64,000 nt of DNA, from NCBI GenBank assembly GCA_021018995.1, contig CM037591.1, positions 5,090,001-5,154,000 of the forward strand, in the 5' to 3' direction. Both the position numbers and the translations under genes were made by a program. This DNA comes from Chloranthus sessilifolius. Its lineage: Eukaryota > Streptophyta > Magnoliopsida > Chloranthales > Chloranthaceae. Under the pieces are notes generated by a model, which saw only the letters and a program-made list of their open reading frames with translations, was not told the origin of the DNA and did not search any database. This document shows, piece after piece, positions 23,250 through 34,627 of this stretch (positions are counted from its first letter, which is position 1; each line of letters opens with the position of its first letter).

Positions 23250-25400
23250 ACGTGATTTTGTGTGCGTGCGCACCATTCAGCATGTAAAAAAAGCAGCATT
23301 CAAACATACCTCGTGTGTTTCCCTTTTCCAATTTTGTCTGACTCTTAAGATGTTGCTACCCATTATTCAATCATTGCTAAGTCTTCTAAGAGACCATATT
23401 CAAATCCTATAACACCCACTAACTAAGGAGTATAAGAGTCTTATTATCAAACTCACAAATCTGCCACAATTGAATCTTTACCCTACATAACAAATCACTC
23501 CAAAAAATTTGCCAGTGATGGGAGTACAAAATAACTTTGACGAGAGCGAAATTTTGTTAATATGAAGTGTTAGCTATCATGCCCAGACTAATTCTCCCAC
23601 TTTGCAATGAGAACTATCAGGAAGAAGAGGAAAGGAGAAGAGAGGAAAAGAAAATAGGAGATGGATCTCTGTTCCCCTCAAACCCCCACTCAGTTGAGAT
23701 AGAATGAAAAATAATTAAGTGAAAACATGTTAGATTAATATAATGCATGAACAAAGAGACCAATACAAACTTCCAAAAGCATATCTTACTCAATTATACA
23801 GTATTTTTGGATTAAGCTTGAGATACAAAATGATGAATAGCTCACAAATTATGCATAAAAAGTTAGAAATAAGAAGGGAGGAATCACCTGTATGGTAGCC
23901 AACACACCACATGGCCCCCCCTCATGTTGCACCAGGCCCATAGAGGTTTCTGGATCAGAGCTAAACCTACAGGCATAAATTACAAAATCAGCCAAAAAAG
24001 GAAATACTAATAAATCAACCTTTACACATTTTTAAATCCTAAAGAACAATTACGGATTCATTGATGTGTAAGACTTCAACAAAAATGGAATAAAAAATCC
24101 TTAAAAAAATCAACAGTTACAACATAAGCATCAATCCAGAACTTTATTCCTACCAACACCACACTTATGCTTCTATGTGAACTTATTGTGTATGGAAAAT
24201 TTATAATTGGAGTAGCCATCTTTAAGTTGCCACAACCAATTTCATAGGTGCAAAATGCTTCCAGAAAAGTATAACCAAAAAAATTAATAAAACTAAATAA
24301 AATAAAAAGGTTAGGTTAATGTAAACCATAGAAAATTTCCCCATTTCAGATGAAGATATTAGCGAATATTGTATAAATTTCGAAGGATCCTCTGCAGTTT
24401 CGCCTTCATGAATTGAATCACCAAACACATAAAATCACTTCAAGATGAAGTATTAACATTATGTGGTTTGCTTTTAAATCATCATGACATCATGTGCTAC
24501 AATTTTCACCATGGGGATGTCCATAATCACTTTCACAAAGGTTGACAACCGGCACCAAACAATGTGCAATAGTAGATAATGACTTACCTAAAAAATTATG
24601 TAGTTTATTTCTATTATGATGATTTTATAAAAACAATGCACGTGGCAGGCTTCGCTGGAGAAAAAATCATTGTCGAAGACAAGAATCAGACTAACCACCA
24701 TGCCACAAATGAAGTAAATTGGCACCAAGACATTTATGAAGGAAGTGGCTCACAGTTAATGTTTGACTACATCCATTAATAGGATTGTGCAAGAGCATTA
24801 TCAAACGTCAGCAACAGCACTCAGTCAAAAGCACTTAGCCACAAGTTATTTCAATTTCTAATTAAAAATTGCACCTGAATATATTTCCAACATCTGGTTT
24901 TGAGAGCAGCTTATCATCAAGGGAACCACAGGAAATGAATAAATTAAAGAATATAGCTAGCCAACACAGCGTCTAGCACAATTTATGCTACGGGAAACAG
25001 CCGAGATGAGCATGCGTTCCACCGAGAAATGCAATTTACTAGATCATAAAATGAAATACAACGATGAAAAAGAATATATATATTTCCTTTATATCATTGT
25101 TTGTGTATCCTTTAACAAGAGAAAAGACTTTGGAGAATTTTATCATTTCGGACCCAAATTGACACTCAAAATTAACTCATCCATGTGTATTTTGATGGGT
25201 GGAACCATGATCAGTCATTTCAATCCCTTAATTCATTTGTAATGCAACCCTTTTCCATTCATTGGATCTTTTCATTTTCCTTAAAAAGCATGCAAATCTA
25301 CTAAAAATGTTGGTTTCTGCTCTGACTTAGCTGGTTTGATTTCTTTTTCTATTTTCTCACTTTTTCACTTTATTTGCTATCTTTTTTATTCTGTCATGAC
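23250..25400. other. Introns 1-2 sequence around exon 2, no other gene seen
   Basis: Apart from exon 2 (23888-23966), only AT-rich intron is seen here. No element ends or coding blocks recognised. Confidence 0.5.
23888..23966 (-). CDS. MINDY-type deubiquitinase, exon 2, catalytic Cys exon
   Basis: A 79-nt exon, too short to stand out as an ORF, found by translating from a GTAG acceptor (intron ends TGCCTGTAG) to a GTGATT donor. The first base completes Arg126. Then come RFSSDPETSM, GLVQHEGGPCGV and LATIQ (residues 126-152). GGPC with Cys145 matches the nucleophile motif of the FAM188/MINDY-3 deubiquitinases, and Gln139 just upstream is a plausible oxyanion-hole residue by family analogy. The exon ends in phase 0 after CAG. 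It lies 19.5 kb from exon 1 and 6.8 kb from exon 3, alone in repeat-derived DNA. Confidence 0.92.
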
Positions 25401-25429
25401 TTTTATCTTCTTTTTTATGTGAAAGAGAG

Positions 25430-25905
25430 ATTTTCATTAACAAGATTCAGCCAATACAATATTTTCAAGACAAAGAGGAGTGCTTTCCAGCCAGAGTCTC
25501 ATCAGGTGAGTTTGCACCGACCTTTGCGAGTTTATCTGCAGCCTTGTTCATACATCTGTTAATCTTGATGCAACTGAACTTTCAAAACCTTTAGATCATC
25601 TCCTTAATAGATTGAAGAAGTGAACAGATATCTGATAAGTCATCTTCACTATTGCTCAAAGCCAGCATATGCTGAATCACTCTCCAGAATAATGTCTCTG
25701 ATGCCTTGCTGCGCAGCAAATACCAGGGCTTCAAAAATGGCTAAAGCATCGCAATAATTCAAATTAGAACCTCCAGAACTTCCATTTGCAAGCACTGCAA
25801 TCATGTGCCCATGCTGGTCTCTGAGTACGACTCCAATCCCGATTTTGCTTGACCTCTTTTGTCACGACCCATCCACATTTATTTTATAGATTCCTGGAGG
25901 TGGGG
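25430..25905 (-). pseudogene. LINE 2 RNase H domain (RVT_3 type)
   Basis: On the minus strand it encodes GIYKINVDGS, a stop, GIGVVLRDQHGHMIAV, NYCDALAIFEALVFAAQQ, IILESDSAYAG, and after breaks CMNKAADKLAKVGAN. These are the DG, E (here D or E in the CDALAIFEAL helix), and ESDS motifs of plant LINE-encoded RNase H, which degrades the RNA of the DNA-RNA hybrid. In-frame stops make it non-functional. Confidence 0.85.
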
Positions 25906-26466
25906 ATATCCATCTATGGTTATCCTCACTCTGCTAATCTGTTGTTGAGACCGATTATGTGTCTAGGTTCATGTTTACTGTATATTGGGTGTCTTTTTCG
26001 GTTTTTTTATTTAATGCAGAACGTAACTATTCATTATTCATATGACTTTTAAGGAAATAGATGAGGCTAGATTCGTGCATGCGGGCTCAATATTTCTTTA
26101 ATTTGGTATATTTTTTATTTTCATCAAGTTATTGTTTAGATCAGTAAGAAGGTAATTCATTAAACAACAAAAATAACTAAAAAAATAACAGCAAAAGCGC
26201 ACTTTGATATAGCAAGGAGCTCTATGTAAGGACTGGGAAAACAAAAAGACTCAAATATTATATCATTAGTCCAACAGCAGCTTTATCATTCACTTCCCAG
26301 GATATGCTGAAACTCAATATCGCTGATTGAGGTGATGTCCCATATCTCTTCAAATTGATGAACTAGTCTCCAAGGATAGTATTTTCTAATCACAGTCCGC
26401 CCGATTACATTGGTCAAATTGCCCCATAAAACCATCAGATATTCAGAAAAACTGAATTGTAAAATC

Positions 26467-27189
26467 CATGGTTGTCAAGGCCACGCTATAGCATCGCTAT
26501 CGCCTCGCCATGGCGAAGGGCGATGGGAAACGCCATACATAACCAAATAGCCATAATGGCTAAATAGCAACGTAATAGCATCGTCATGGCAAAATAGCAT
26601 TAAGGTATTGCTATGCACGTTATTTTATTTTTTAGATAATAACATATAATATTTATAAGTTGTGACATTTTTAAAATATGTAAGTTACAAAAGTTAACTT
26701 ACAAGTCACAAAACCTCAACTTATAAATTACAAAATCCTCGACTCTCTCTCTCTCTCTCTCTCATCACAGCAGCTACCAATACCAGCGTAGCGTCGCCGA
26801 ACCTCAGCGTCGGCGACACTACCATATGTGTACTTACTATTTCGTATTTTTAATATTCTATATTTATTGATATTTCATATTTATTTATTTATACTTACCA
26901 TGTTGCAAATTTGTTAATGTTCCATATTTGATTTGTATTTATTGATATTTGTTTATTCCTAGAACATGAAATCCTCAATATTAGAATCAAAGTATGATGC
27001 TCTAGTAGTTGATTTTTTTCTTCCTATATTTTTTTTCGTATATAAAAAAGAATACGACTAATTAATAAATAAAATAATTTTTTTTTAAATAACAATAATA
27101 AATAGTCTCACCATGGCTTCGCTATGGCCACGCCATGGCGTATCGAGCCTCTTCTCCATGACCTCGCCACACCGCCTTAACTACCTTGG
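26467..27189. mobile_element. hAT-like element with CCATGGCGA array (723 bp)
   Basis: A perfect 8-bp target duplication GTAAAATC (26459-26466 and 27190-27197). Terminal repeats are CATGGTTGTCAAGGC and CAAGGTAGTTAAGGC. The interior ends hold GCCATGGCGA/TCGCCATGGC-like words; the middle is AT-rich with a (TC)n run at 26743-26762. No transposase. It sits in LINE 2. Confidence 0.85.
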
Positions 27190-27345
27190 TAAAATCGTAA
27201 GCCCACTGGTAAACCCATCACCTTGGGTTCTGCTATGACCTCGCCACACTGCCTTCGCCATGACCTCGCCACACCGCCTTAACTACCTTGGTAAAATCGT
27301 AAGCTCTCACTGGTAAACCCATCACCTTGGGTTCTGCTAAATCTC
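27190..27345. repeat. Tandem duplication of the element's right end, about 105 bp
   Basis: ACCGCCTTAACTACCTTGGT plus the flank GGTAAACCCATCACCTTGGG occurs twice (27172 and about 27277). The duplicated unit spans the element-flank junction, so it post-dates the insertion. Confidence 0.8.
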
Positions 27346-27689
27346 CCTAATCAATTGACCCAGAAAAGCTTTACAGATAGCCTCATCATTATCTCGAATG
27401 CATCCTTCATATGCACTTGATCCCAGAATACACATAAACAATCCATCAAAATTTACATTGAAGATCCCCTTAAGAAGGCATGCTAGATTTCCAAATTATT
27501 TATTTTAGGATCCCACTCAAAATAATTTTCTTTCTGGTTTCTTTGCATCCTCCAGCTTCTGTGCATGTTTTCCCCATCATAGAATTCGAAAATTTTTGAC
27601 ATTAGTGTCTATATCATGATTGTAGATGTTGGTCTTCCTATGACTCAAGCTAATCTTTTTCTTCCCTTTCCATTCAAATACTCCACATA

Positions 27690-27933
27690 CCAAAGAGGCA
27701 TTAGCCCAGTTGGTACTCTCCCTCCAATGTGAGGGAGTAAGCCGTGGGTTCGATTCTCGTCCTCCACATTGTTTCCCACCCTTGCCTTTACAAGGTGTGA
27801 GTTGGGTTCTGTTAGTTAACCCTCACCACTATAGTTGGTGCTCCCTCACGCTGCTTCGCAACTGTCGCATGTGTATGCGTGCCTGCTCCTCGGTTCTTAA
27901 GGTTGTCTCGGCCGAATGGCCGTATCAAAAAAA
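27690..27933 (+). mobile_element. tRNA-derived SINE
   Basis: Pol III promoter boxes: A-box-like TTAGCCCAGTTGGT (27701-27714) and B box GGTTCGATTCT (27747-27757). A poly(A)-type end is at 27927-27933. Flanks TACTCCACATA (27679-27689) and TATTCCACATA (27934-27944) are an 11-bp target duplication with one mismatch. About 244 bp, inserted in LINE 2, antisense to the host gene. Confidence 0.85.
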
Positions 27934-28301
27934 TATTCCACATAATCACCACTGAAACCAATGTCCATTGAATGTGACATCTTCTCTTGAAAGGTCCCAA
28001 TCCCCATCCCTCCAAAAAATGTGCACATGGCAAAGGAAAGCACCACCAAACAAGCCCAGAGGAAGTGATGCCAAATATAACACATTACCAGACCGCAAAT
28101 TAAAAGATAGTTTATTTGTTCCATGTCATAGTTGTTGTCCAAGAAAAGACTCTGATCTTCGGAAAAGCTGGAATGTTTCAAATTGGCGTCCAATCAACCT
28201 CAATAAGTCGATTTAATTGCAAAGGCAGCACCAATGCCCCATACAACGCTTTCAGCATTTGACACTAGTATGCAAACACGCTCTAGACTACCAATCCAGG
28301 T

Positions 28302-28791
28302 TTTAAATCTCAGTGTTGGAGGCCTCCATTTGAAGTTAATATTGTCGGCCAGTATTGATAGTCGCATCCATATCGGTGGCATTGGCTGATATTAAGTTAA
28401 TATTTCAAAAAAAAATTCAAAAAAATTAACAATAACATTAATAAGAATTATAGAGACCCGGGACTATGTGTTCGAACCAGTTGGGTGCCATGGCAACTTG
28501 CCCAAGGTTGATCAGGTCCATCTAAAAAAATTAAAAAGGATATTCATCCTCCGTTCAAAACTTGGTCAACGGTGCAAAATTTCAGTGCACCAGGTGCAGG
28601 CGGTAGATGAGAAATTTTGACCTAGCATTTGAAGGGTAAAATGGTCCCAAAAATAATTCTAAAACGCTATGAGACTAGGTGAACCCTTGGACGATGGGTG
28701 TAACGATCACGTACAACGTGGCATGTGATCTAGCATTCGAATGAATGGTCACTGCCATGTGTTCAAATGCATATTCCCATTTCTCATAATA

Positions 28792-28828
<37 letters not shown>

Positions 28829-29012
28829 GTAGAAGAAGAAGAACATAAAATTACTGATGCATACAGGCCAATACCCCATTGTATCAGCCGCATTGGTCAC
28901 TTTCAACCGATACCTATCAATATGAATACGCATTGGCAGTATGATATCAGTATTAAGTATCAATTCGGCCAGCCACTAATACGTATCGATATCGACCGAA
29001 TTTTCAAACCAT
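28302..29012. mobile_element. hAT-like element, GATAC-type, carrying another repeat
   Basis: The left end CCAGGTTTTAAATC and right end TTTTCAAACCATG pair as TIRs. Flanks CTACCAAT and CTACTCAA are an imperfect 8-bp duplication. GATATTAG/CCGATACC/GTATCGATATCG words lie at both ends. The middle (28447-28770) is a copy of the 565-925 repeat family, followed by a (TAA)n run at 28796-28828. Confidence 0.55.
28796..28828. repeat. (TAA)n microsatellite
   Basis: About eleven TAA units. Confidence 0.95.
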
Positions 29013-29416
29013 GCTACTCAAGAGCTCAACCAAACTAGCAATCTCTCCATCCCGCAGGTCTCTACAATCTACATAACACAACATTCCACAAAATGGCTCC
29101 CCCCATTTCTTTCAAAAAACACTCCTACTGACTTACACAGTTCCACACCTTTAGACACCACCAGACTATACAAATCCGTATAAGGGACACTAACCGCAAA
29201 TCCTCCAAAAATTTTATACAAAGCCCATCCCTGATCCTAAACTTACCCCCTTTTCAAATTGACCCCCAGGCCATAACCCAACAAACCTTCCTCCACCAAC
29301 TCGAACCAGAGACCTTCCACATGACCTAATTTTCTACTTAAACAATAGAAATCTCTCTGGAAAACTGTAACTTAATCATTTTGTAGCATGTTAACCCAAA
29401 TGATTCACCTTCCTCT

Positions 29417-29631
29417 TGTTGTGGTGTGTTATTATGGTTGTATAGTTTGATATTGTGGATGTAGGGAGTGTTATTTGAGTGCATTTGTATTTCATTTCCC
29501 TTAATATGAGAGCTAGTGGAGGCTCCTTCCCTAAATAAGCTTTCCCTTTCTATTTCTCGTGTCTTGTATCTCTAACCCTAAAACTTCTCTACAAACCCTA
29601 CTCTCCTCACCCTCAAATCCCTATTCTCCTC
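29417..29631 (+). repeat. 5' LTR of copia B
   Basis: It starts TGTTGTGGTGTGTTAT, matching the 3' LTR at 41168 (TTGTGGTGTGTTATCTATGG). Shared blocks: AGCTAGTGGAGG and CTTTATCTCTAA-like. About 215 bp, short as in many copia lineages. Confidence 0.82.
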
Positions 29632-29632
29632 T

Positions 29633-29644
29633 TGGTATCAGAAC
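29633..29644 (+). other. Copia B primer-binding site
   Basis: TGGTATCAGAAC, one mismatch from the usual plant initiator-Met site, directly after the 5' LTR. Confidence 0.8.
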
Positions 29645-31953
29645 GGGAACCCGCATGATTGTTCATTCCCCGTCATCAATGCTGACAGATTGTTCGTTCC
29701 ACATCATCAATGCTGATATCAGTATGATGTCATGCTGATGTCAGCAGGGTCAAACCATTGACATCCCAATGGTGTAAAGGAACTTGATGAGGATCATTTT
29801 TTCCCTTCAGATGCAATATCATCTGAACTATCTTTATTCTTGTTTTTCTGCCATGACTCCTTGTCAATGAACTAGGTCATATATTTTACCCTAATTTGAT
29901 GCAATAACACTCATATCTACGGGGATATCCCATTTAAGACTTTTTGGTGATTCTTCTACCAATTTAAAAAAAAAAAATTACCGCACTTTTCTCTTTATTT
30001 TTTGGGTCACGAATCACTGAATCATGGTTTTCTGCGCCATCTCACTATCTAGCCGTTAGATTGGAGTAAGATTAAACAAGGCTGATCATTTTTTGTTGTA
30101 GATCGCTACAACAGTAGAGGATTGAAGATTTGATTCTGAGTTTCGCTAATTTGGACACATAACCAGAGGTATTTTTGGTTTTTCAGGGCTATGTTCGGTT
30201 ATTTGCAATTTTCGCCCAGATCTTTGATTTATTGGGATTCTTAGACCCCTGACTGTCTGCCACTAAGGGTGCATGCCTTTGTTGCACATATCTATGGGTT
30301 TTTTAATCTGTTTTTTGGTGATCTATGGCTGGGAAAATAGTGAAGATGCACACCGACGATATGCTGATGTCTAGATTTGTTTTCACTGTGCGTTTGGTCT
30401 TTCTACCTCTGACAATTGCTGGTTGAGATCCTTTAATAATTCAAAATTATAAGATCTGTTGTCTTTACTAATTGTAGAGGGCTGCTTAATAATGCAGTTC
30501 TATGCATTGGTACAGTATCAGTTACTGTAGAGCAGATTTAACCTATGCTTGGAGCTGTTAAATTTTGAGGTATGGAATGTCTTTGAATCTGGACTAGTGC
30601 AACAGTGAAACTGGAACGGATTTGTTTGATGTCATCCATTAAAATATTCTATCTTTAGCCCATCCTTGTGTAGAGTTGCATGTGGCCTCTAGTTTATTCA
30701 GATCACCAATTATAGAGATTTACTGATATTGCCGAGCTACCGTACATATGACAGGAGACTCTCAGGGTAATTCTTCATACTCACTTCCATGCACATCTGC
30801 ACAGATGTGGCTCACTTAGACGAAGGTTCATCTACTTCTGTCGTTGGAGTGGGGCACTATTCCTGTATCCTCCTCACTTTCTTAGTCTCATGTGCTATGT
30901 GTTCCTCAGCTGTCTACTAATCTTCTTTTAGTTAGTAGTTTGGCCAAGCGATTACAGTGTTCTATTACTCTTTATCCTTCTCATTATGTTTTTCAGGATC
31001 TTACCACAGATTGTAGGTAGAGGCGTTGAGAAAGGAGGACTCTGTTATTTGGATGTAAACTGTTGTTGCTGCTGACCCTCCTCTCGGTCTTGCCTTTAGT
31101 TGTTCTTTTCCTATTTCTGCTAGCAATATGCCCTTTCTTTATGCCATGCAAAATTGGGGCATCCAGATTTTCATACTTTGTGTACTATGATTCCTTCTTT
31201 TAAAAGAGTCTGTGCATCAACTAAGTTTCAATGGGATATATGTGCTCGATATAAACAAGTTGGAAATGTGTATCCCTCTAGCATGCATAGGTGCAGCTCT
31301 ACTTTTACGTGGTTCATTCTAACGTTTAGGGCCCTTCCCCATTACTTCTCTTGCGGGGTTTTGATATTATGTTGTTTTCTGACATTACTCAAGTCTTACT
31401 TCGATTTATCTCATGAAGAATAAAGATGATCTAAGTCTCAGGAGTTTCAAGCTACGGTTCGCACTCAATATGGTGTTTTTATTGAAGTTATTCGTTCTGA
31501 AAATGAGGGAGTACACTATCATTCTTTTATGTCCCTCTCCATCAGTTTTCTATCCTTACACATGCCAACAAAATGGGGCTGCTAAACGCAAGCATAGATA
31601 TGTTTTTTAGGGGCTCGTTATTGAGGTATGCATATGCCTAAGACCTCTTGATCAATGGATCTACTTTTTTTTTTTATAACCTGGGTATCCTGACCTCTTA
31701 GAGCACCCGCCTAATCCCAGGGGCACAAGCGCCCCCAAATTCAGCACATGTCGGGTCAGGACAGGATATAAATCCCTAGGATGGCCAGGTACCTGCTTCC
31801 AATGGGTCTACTTACTGCATATTTTTTTATTAATTGCACTCCTTACCGAATTTTAAGACGCCATACTCCATTTCTGACTCTTCGCCCTCAGCATTCAATG
31901 CTTCCTATTGAGCCACATGTTTTTGGGTGTAGTTGCTTTTTCTAAGACCTTCG
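29645..31953 (+). pseudogene. Copia B gag-protease-integrase region
   Basis: 29.65-30.7 kb is where gag should lie, but no clear motif remains. 30.8-31.1 kb encodes, in broken frames, the protease-proximal block (EGSSTSVVGVG, then a FYPSHC-like block). At about 31140 comes HAKLGHPDFHTLCTMIPS, the GAG-pre-integrase HxxxLGHP motif. 31.37-31.62 kb is the integrase core end, with CQQNGAAKRKHRYVF where copia has QNG.AERKNRH. Stops and frameshifts occur at short intervals. Confidence 0.8.
31666..31799 (-). mobile_element. SINE-like insertion in copia B
   Basis: 134 bp flanked by 13-bp repeats CAATGGATCTACT (31653-31665) and CAATGGGTCTACT (31800-31812), one mismatch. A poly(T) at 31666-31675 is poly(A) on the minus strand. 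Long target duplication plus poly(A) indicates LINE-mobilised RNA. No clear A and B boxes, so the SINE class is inferred from structure. Confidence 0.7.
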
Positions 31954-32782
31954 TAATGCAGAATTCAAGCCTACACACCGTGATCATGGTCAGAAAAAGA
32001 GGAAACGTCAAAAGAGAAAGTGGACCCGCGAATGAGTTTTAAAAAAAAAGCCTCGTTAAAGACCCGTGTGCACTTTATTTTAGACAATATTTTATCTAGG
32101 TTAAGTTTCCTTTTTTGAGGTTTCTTTTAATAAATGGTTTATTTTAGGAATAGTTTCCTCATTTGAATTATTTAGGGGTCAGACACATTTGTGATATGTG
32201 ACTATTAATTTAGTCACTTTTTGCGCAACCATCGAAAAAGTGGTCATAAGTCTATTAATACGTGTTGAAATTGTGTGATTCGTGCCTTGTTGGAAAGCTA
32301 CTTTGATAAGCTTTAAAATAAGACCAATTTCACGTTACTCGGATATCATTTGACCATTCAAAAGTGATCGCGTAATAAAAAGAAGGGATTAATGGTGAGA
32401 TTAATTATGACAATTAGAATAGAAAGTTTTAATGGTTGATTAGGAGTTTTATTTTAAGTAGTATTCCTAGGGTTTCTTTTCTTTATAAATACACATTGTA
32501 ATCTCTTTTGAGAATTATTATTGATGATGAATGAAAAAATTATGAGTTTTGCTTTGTGTGAATTCTAGAGAACTTGAGATGAGTTTTCGTTAGAAGAGTG
32601 ATTCTTCCCCCGTGTGAGGTTTGGTGTGAGGCCAACTTTTCTTCCTTGGAGCGATTCCTTGGATCTTCTTCTACCCATATTTTCCTTCTTATTTTTGTTT
32701 TAATTGAAGAGCGAGAACCCTAACCTATATCGTGCGGGATTTACGTTATTTTAGGGTTAGCGTGCGATTTTTCCACATCAAA

Positions 32783-32794
32783 TGGTATCAAAGC
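32783..32794 (+). other. R1 primer-binding site
   Basis: TGGTATCAAAGC, two bases after the left LTR; initiator-Met type with one mismatch to the common TGGTATCAGAGC. Confidence 0.78.
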
Positions 32795-32821
32795 AAGTTC
32801 AACACTTGGCACGTGGAATCC

Positions 32822-33161
32822 ATCATGAGTAAAGCACAATTTATCGAAGCCTTTCACGAGTTGAATGATTAGATGGCTAGCATGGGATCGTTCGTAGATC
32901 AACAGAAGAGACTTCATTTGCTTCAGACGATTTCTACGATTGGACTGGTATGAGAGGCAGTGAAAGCTAGATCGAAGAGTCCAAGGCATTTGAAGTTAAC
33001 AACTCAATATTGGTCAGTTTTACATAATCGAGCATTCACTTTTGAGATTTTACGTGAGTTAGAAATTTCACATCGAATAGCAGAGGCGTTAAGCAGGGTT
33101 TTGTTCAACAATTTCTTAAGGATTTTCTTCTCAAACTACAAAAGGAAATCATATCGGTAAG
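32822..33161 (+). pseudogene. R-family upstream ORF (gag-position), broken in R1
   Basis: From the ATG at 32822 the reading is MSKAQFIEAFHELND, a stop, MASMGSFVDQQKRLHLLQ TIS, a stop, then EAVKARSKSPRHLKLTTQYW and a helical, charged segment ILRELEISHRIAEAL. R2 encodes the same chain with different stops, so an ancestral intact ORF is likely. It lies where gag would be, but I see no gag or zinc-knuckle motif and do not know its function. Confidence 0.55.
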
Positions 33162-33171
33162 TTTTGAAGCC

Positions 33172-33606
33172 TTGAGATTTAAGCTTTCAAATCTAGTGTC
33201 CGTTAACCCAACCCCATCACCAACCATCCGTTTCAATCCTATAACCTTTTCTCATTCCATAACCATTGTGATACCTACACCCATTACAGATTCCATTATC
33301 GGTATAAAATCTATGCCGGTTGCAGCTCCCGTAACAACTTACAACCCAAAGCTCGTTCAAGAAACCATGCCCGTAACCGTAGCTACCCTAGCTAACCTCA
33401 TCCCACCCAAAATTGTTATCAATTATCTACCCAAACCCGTAATAGCACCAAAATCGGTCGAAGATTCCGTACCGGTTGATAAAAACCCTCTTACAATCAA
33501 TATCAGTATTAATCTCGACACCGTTGAAGAGCACGTGTCCGCAACAAATCCTACCAAATCCGAGTCCGCAATAAAGTCTATCGGTCCCATGACCCACAGG
33601 TCCTAG
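33172..33606 (+). CDS. R-family Pro/Thr/Val/Ile-rich ORF (R1 copy)
   Basis: 144 codons from MRFKLSNLVS, rich in Pro, Thr, Val, Ile and Ser (blocks VIPTPITDSIIG, VAAPVTTY, VTVATLANLIPPKIVI), ending after an acidic Ser-rich part. Past the stop the same frame continues with HVGCVLTSIPI and LSKLLPIEVPYILFVIVAMK up to the LTR, so R1 has a premature stop relative to R2. No known domain is recognised. The two-copy conservation suggests the ORF was once under selection in the element (inference). Low-complexity composition makes homology guesses unsafe. Confidence 0.6.
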   Translation: MRFKLSNLVSVNPTPSPTIRFNPITFSHSITIVIPTPITDSIIGIKSMPVAAPVTTYNPKLVQETMPVTVATLANLIPPKIVINYLPKPVIAPKSVEDSVPVDKNPLTINISINLDTVEEHVSATNPTKSESAIKSIGPMTHRS

Positions 33607-33786
33607 GATCATGTTGGTTGTGTTTTGACGTCGATTCCTATCGATGTATCAAAAATAAATCGGATCTCGCCCGAGTTGAATCCGGGTTACTTGTCCAAGC
33701 TGCTTCCGATCGAGGTTCCCTATATATTGTTTGTGATCGTGGCCATGAAAATTCATGTCGGCCAAAGTTCAAGGTCGAACTTCTTG

Positions 33787-33799
33787 AAAGTAGGGGGAA
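33787..33799 (+). other. R1 polypurine tract
   Basis: GAAAGTAGGGGGA lies directly before the right LTR. R2 has the equivalent AGTAGGGGGGA on the minus strand. Confidence 0.75.
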
Positions 33800-34627
33800 T
33801 AATGCGGAATTGAAGCCTACACGCCGTGATCATGGCCGGATAAAGAGGAAACGTCAAAAGAGAAAGTGGACCCACGAATGGGTTTTAAAAAAATGTCCGT
33901 TAAAGACCCATGTGCATGTTATTTTAGGCAATATTTTATCTAGGTTTAGTTTCCTATTTTATTAGGATTCATTTAATAAATGATTTATTTTAGGATTAGT
34001 TTCCTTATTTGAATTATTTAGGAGTCAAACACATATATGTGATATGTGACTGTTAATTTCGTCACTTTCTACTACACAACCATCGAAAAAGCAGTCATAA
34101 GTTTATCAATGTGTCGGCATTGTGTGATTCTTGTCTTATTGAAAAGCTACTCCAATAAATTTTCAAATAAGACCAACTTCACATTAATCAGATATCGTTT
34201 GACCCTTCAAAAGTGGCCGTGTAATAAAAAGACGGGATTAATGGTGAGATTAATTATGACTGTTAGATTAAAAAGTTTTAATGGTTGATTAGGAGTTTTA
34301 TTTTAAATAGTATTCCTAGGATTTTTTCTTTATAAATACACATTGTAATATCTTACGAGAATTATTATTGATAATGAATGAAAAAATTATGAGTTTTGCT
34401 TTGTGCGAATTCTAAAGAACTTGAGATGAGTTTTCGTTAGAAGAGTGATACTTCTCCCGCGTGCGGATTGGTGTGAGGCAAACTTTTTTTCTTTGGAGCG
34501 ATTCCTTGGATCTTCTTTTACCCCTATTTTCCTTCTTATTTTTGTCTTAATTGAAGAGTGAGAACCCTAACCCCTATCGTGCGGGATTTACACTATTTTA
34601 GGGTTAGCGTGCGATTTTTCCGCATCA

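Larger units (their letters stand above)
25405..29416 (-). mobile_element. Plant LINE 2, 3' part (zf-RVT and RNase H)
   Basis: A minus-strand L1-type LINE, same strand as the host gene. Reading right to left: a DG..IKF.EDL block (about 29200), zf-RVT-like sequence (28.1-28.3 kb), then an RNase H domain and a tail ending near 25405 in TTAATGAAAATCTCTCTTTC, typical of plant LINE 3' ends. It is interrupted by hAT-like elements (26467, 28302) and a SINE (27690). Its upstream part continues at 41385-41605, so copia B split it. Confidence 0.8.
31954..34627 (+). mobile_element. Element R1: short LTR retroelement with one unusual ORF
   Basis: LTRs 31954-32780 (827 bp) and 33800-34627 (828 bp) start TAATGC(A/G)G and end CC(A/G)CATCA. 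A primer site and polypurine tract flank a 1,019-bp internal region with no protease, RT, RNase H or integrase. The same family is R2 on the other strand. It splits the copia B integrase reading. Flanks CTTCG and CTCCA do not match, so its target duplication is lost or the ends are slightly misplaced. Confidence 0.88.
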
